Positions 63,478 to 64,000 of a stretch of 64,000 nt of DNA are shown here, piece after piece. Under the pieces are notes generated by a model, which was not told the origin of the DNA, did not search any database, and saw nothing but the letters and a program-made list of their open reading frames with translations. The translations under genes and the position numbers were made by a program. Source of the stretch: Gymnorhina tibicen (Eukaryota; Chordata; Aves; Passeriformes; Artamidae). Every line of letters begins with the position of its first letter. Position 1 is the stretch's first letter. The stretch spans positions 739,565-803,564 of the forward strand of contig VXAZ01009309.1 in NCBI GenBank assembly GCA_013399875.1, read 5' to 3'.

Positions 63478-63924
63478 ATGTGGAAAATTAAAGACTTCCA
63501 AGGCTTCTCCATAATCCCAACACCCCCATGGCAAGAAGAAAAACTGTCACCTTTCAAGCCAAAGGAGGAGTGGACCAGCATCAGTATTTTTCACTTCTCA
63601 CTCTCTCCCCACAAGCAGGTAGGATGTCAAAAGAGGGGAAGTGATGAGACTCCAAGAGAAATTCATTTTTTCCCCCTCTGTTTATTAGGGGGATGTGAAA
63701 CAGCCCCAAGCAGCTGCCATCCCCATGTGCTCCCTGGCACTGAAATCCCTGGCCTTGCCTGGCTGCCCCAAGAGAAAAAAATCCACACAGGATTGGTGGT
63801 GGCAGCAGAAATAAACCTTCCACCCAAGTGCCCCTGTGCAAGCACAGCCCCTCGTGCTGCTGGCGTCTCTTTCCGAGTGAGTTTAACTGGGGCTGTGGAG
63901 GGGTCTGCCGTATCTTCCAAGTGA
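63478..63924 (+). other. Unrecognised 148-codon open frame in a GC-richer patch (probably not coding)
   Basis: This is the longest frame in the window. It starts at an ATG and stops at 63924. Composition is rich in Pro, Ser and Lys, with no signal peptide, membrane segment or motif that I recognise. Two minus-strand frames (63581-64000 and 63663-63998) overlap it, a common effect of locally higher GC content that lowers stop frequency. I see no Kozak-quality or splice evidence that decides it. It could be part of an exon of a neighbouring gene that continues past the window edge, but the more likely reading is a chance frame. Confidence 0.2.
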
Positions 63925-64000
63925 AAGGGGTATTTAGGGTGAAAAATAAAACACTGCTGTGCTCCCAGGAAAACAAACAAACAAAAACAGAAACGCACAC

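Noticed and set aside
1..64000. CRISPR array, bacterial operon or phage-like system
   Set aside because: There are no regularly spaced repeats, no coding density and no bacterial signals. The CR1 and LTR content shows vertebrate nuclear DNA.

Overview
The window reads as vertebrate, almost certainly avian, non-coding nuclear DNA. The base composition is AT-rich and CpG-poor. The recognisable interspersed repeats are CR1 LINE 3' ends (with the typical imperfect ATTCTRTG-type terminal octamers) and two long terminal repeats of avian endogenous retroviruses. Older MIR-like and L2/CR1-like relics are also present. There is no operon structure, no bacterial-type coding density and no recognisable rRNA, tRNA or snRNA gene. 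I found no protein-coding exon that I can support: every open frame is 148 codons or shorter, and those with any recognisable protein similarity belong to decayed CR1 ORF2. The window is most simply an intergenic region or a large intron, possibly near a developmental gene, given several blocks dense in homeodomain-type TAAT cores. A songbird is a reasonable guess from the look of the LTRs, but this is recall and not proof.

Layout. 1-8.4 kb: unique AT-rich sequence, one G-quadruplex motif at 4.4 kb and a TTTA repeat at 2.5 kb. 8.38-9.06 kb: a complete solo LTR with TG...CA ends and a 5-bp target-site duplication, carrying a perfect 10-bp hairpin. 10.2 kb: a miRNA-precursor-sized imperfect hairpin. 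13.17-13.88 kb: a perfect 355-bp tandem duplication containing a possible MIR relic. 14.2 kb: G-rich tract. 15-17 kb: candidate conserved non-coding blocks. 19.6 kb: two CR1 fragments in divergent orientation. 24.9-25.7 kb (+) and 27.2-27.7 kb (-): two CR1 3' ends forming an inverted pair. 33.0-33.3 and 36.2-36.6 kb: candidate regulatory blocks. 35.4-35.8 kb: MIR-like and L2-like relics. 39.8 kb: a perfect 10-bp hairpin. 41.76-42.28 kb: a minus-strand ERVL-like LTR whose first ~34 bp are inverted relative to the rest. 46.2 kb: a short CR1 tail. 44.6, 54.6 and 62.3 kb: further TAAT-rich candidate regulatory blocks. 56.6 kb: a strong G-quadruplex motif. The last 0.5 kb is GC-richer and carries overlapping sense and antisense open frames that I do not recognise.

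No genes work together here. The supported biology is repeat history, local rearrangement and possible regulatory or structured-RNA elements. Recognised transposable elements cover only about 4 percent of the window, in line with a compact avian genome.
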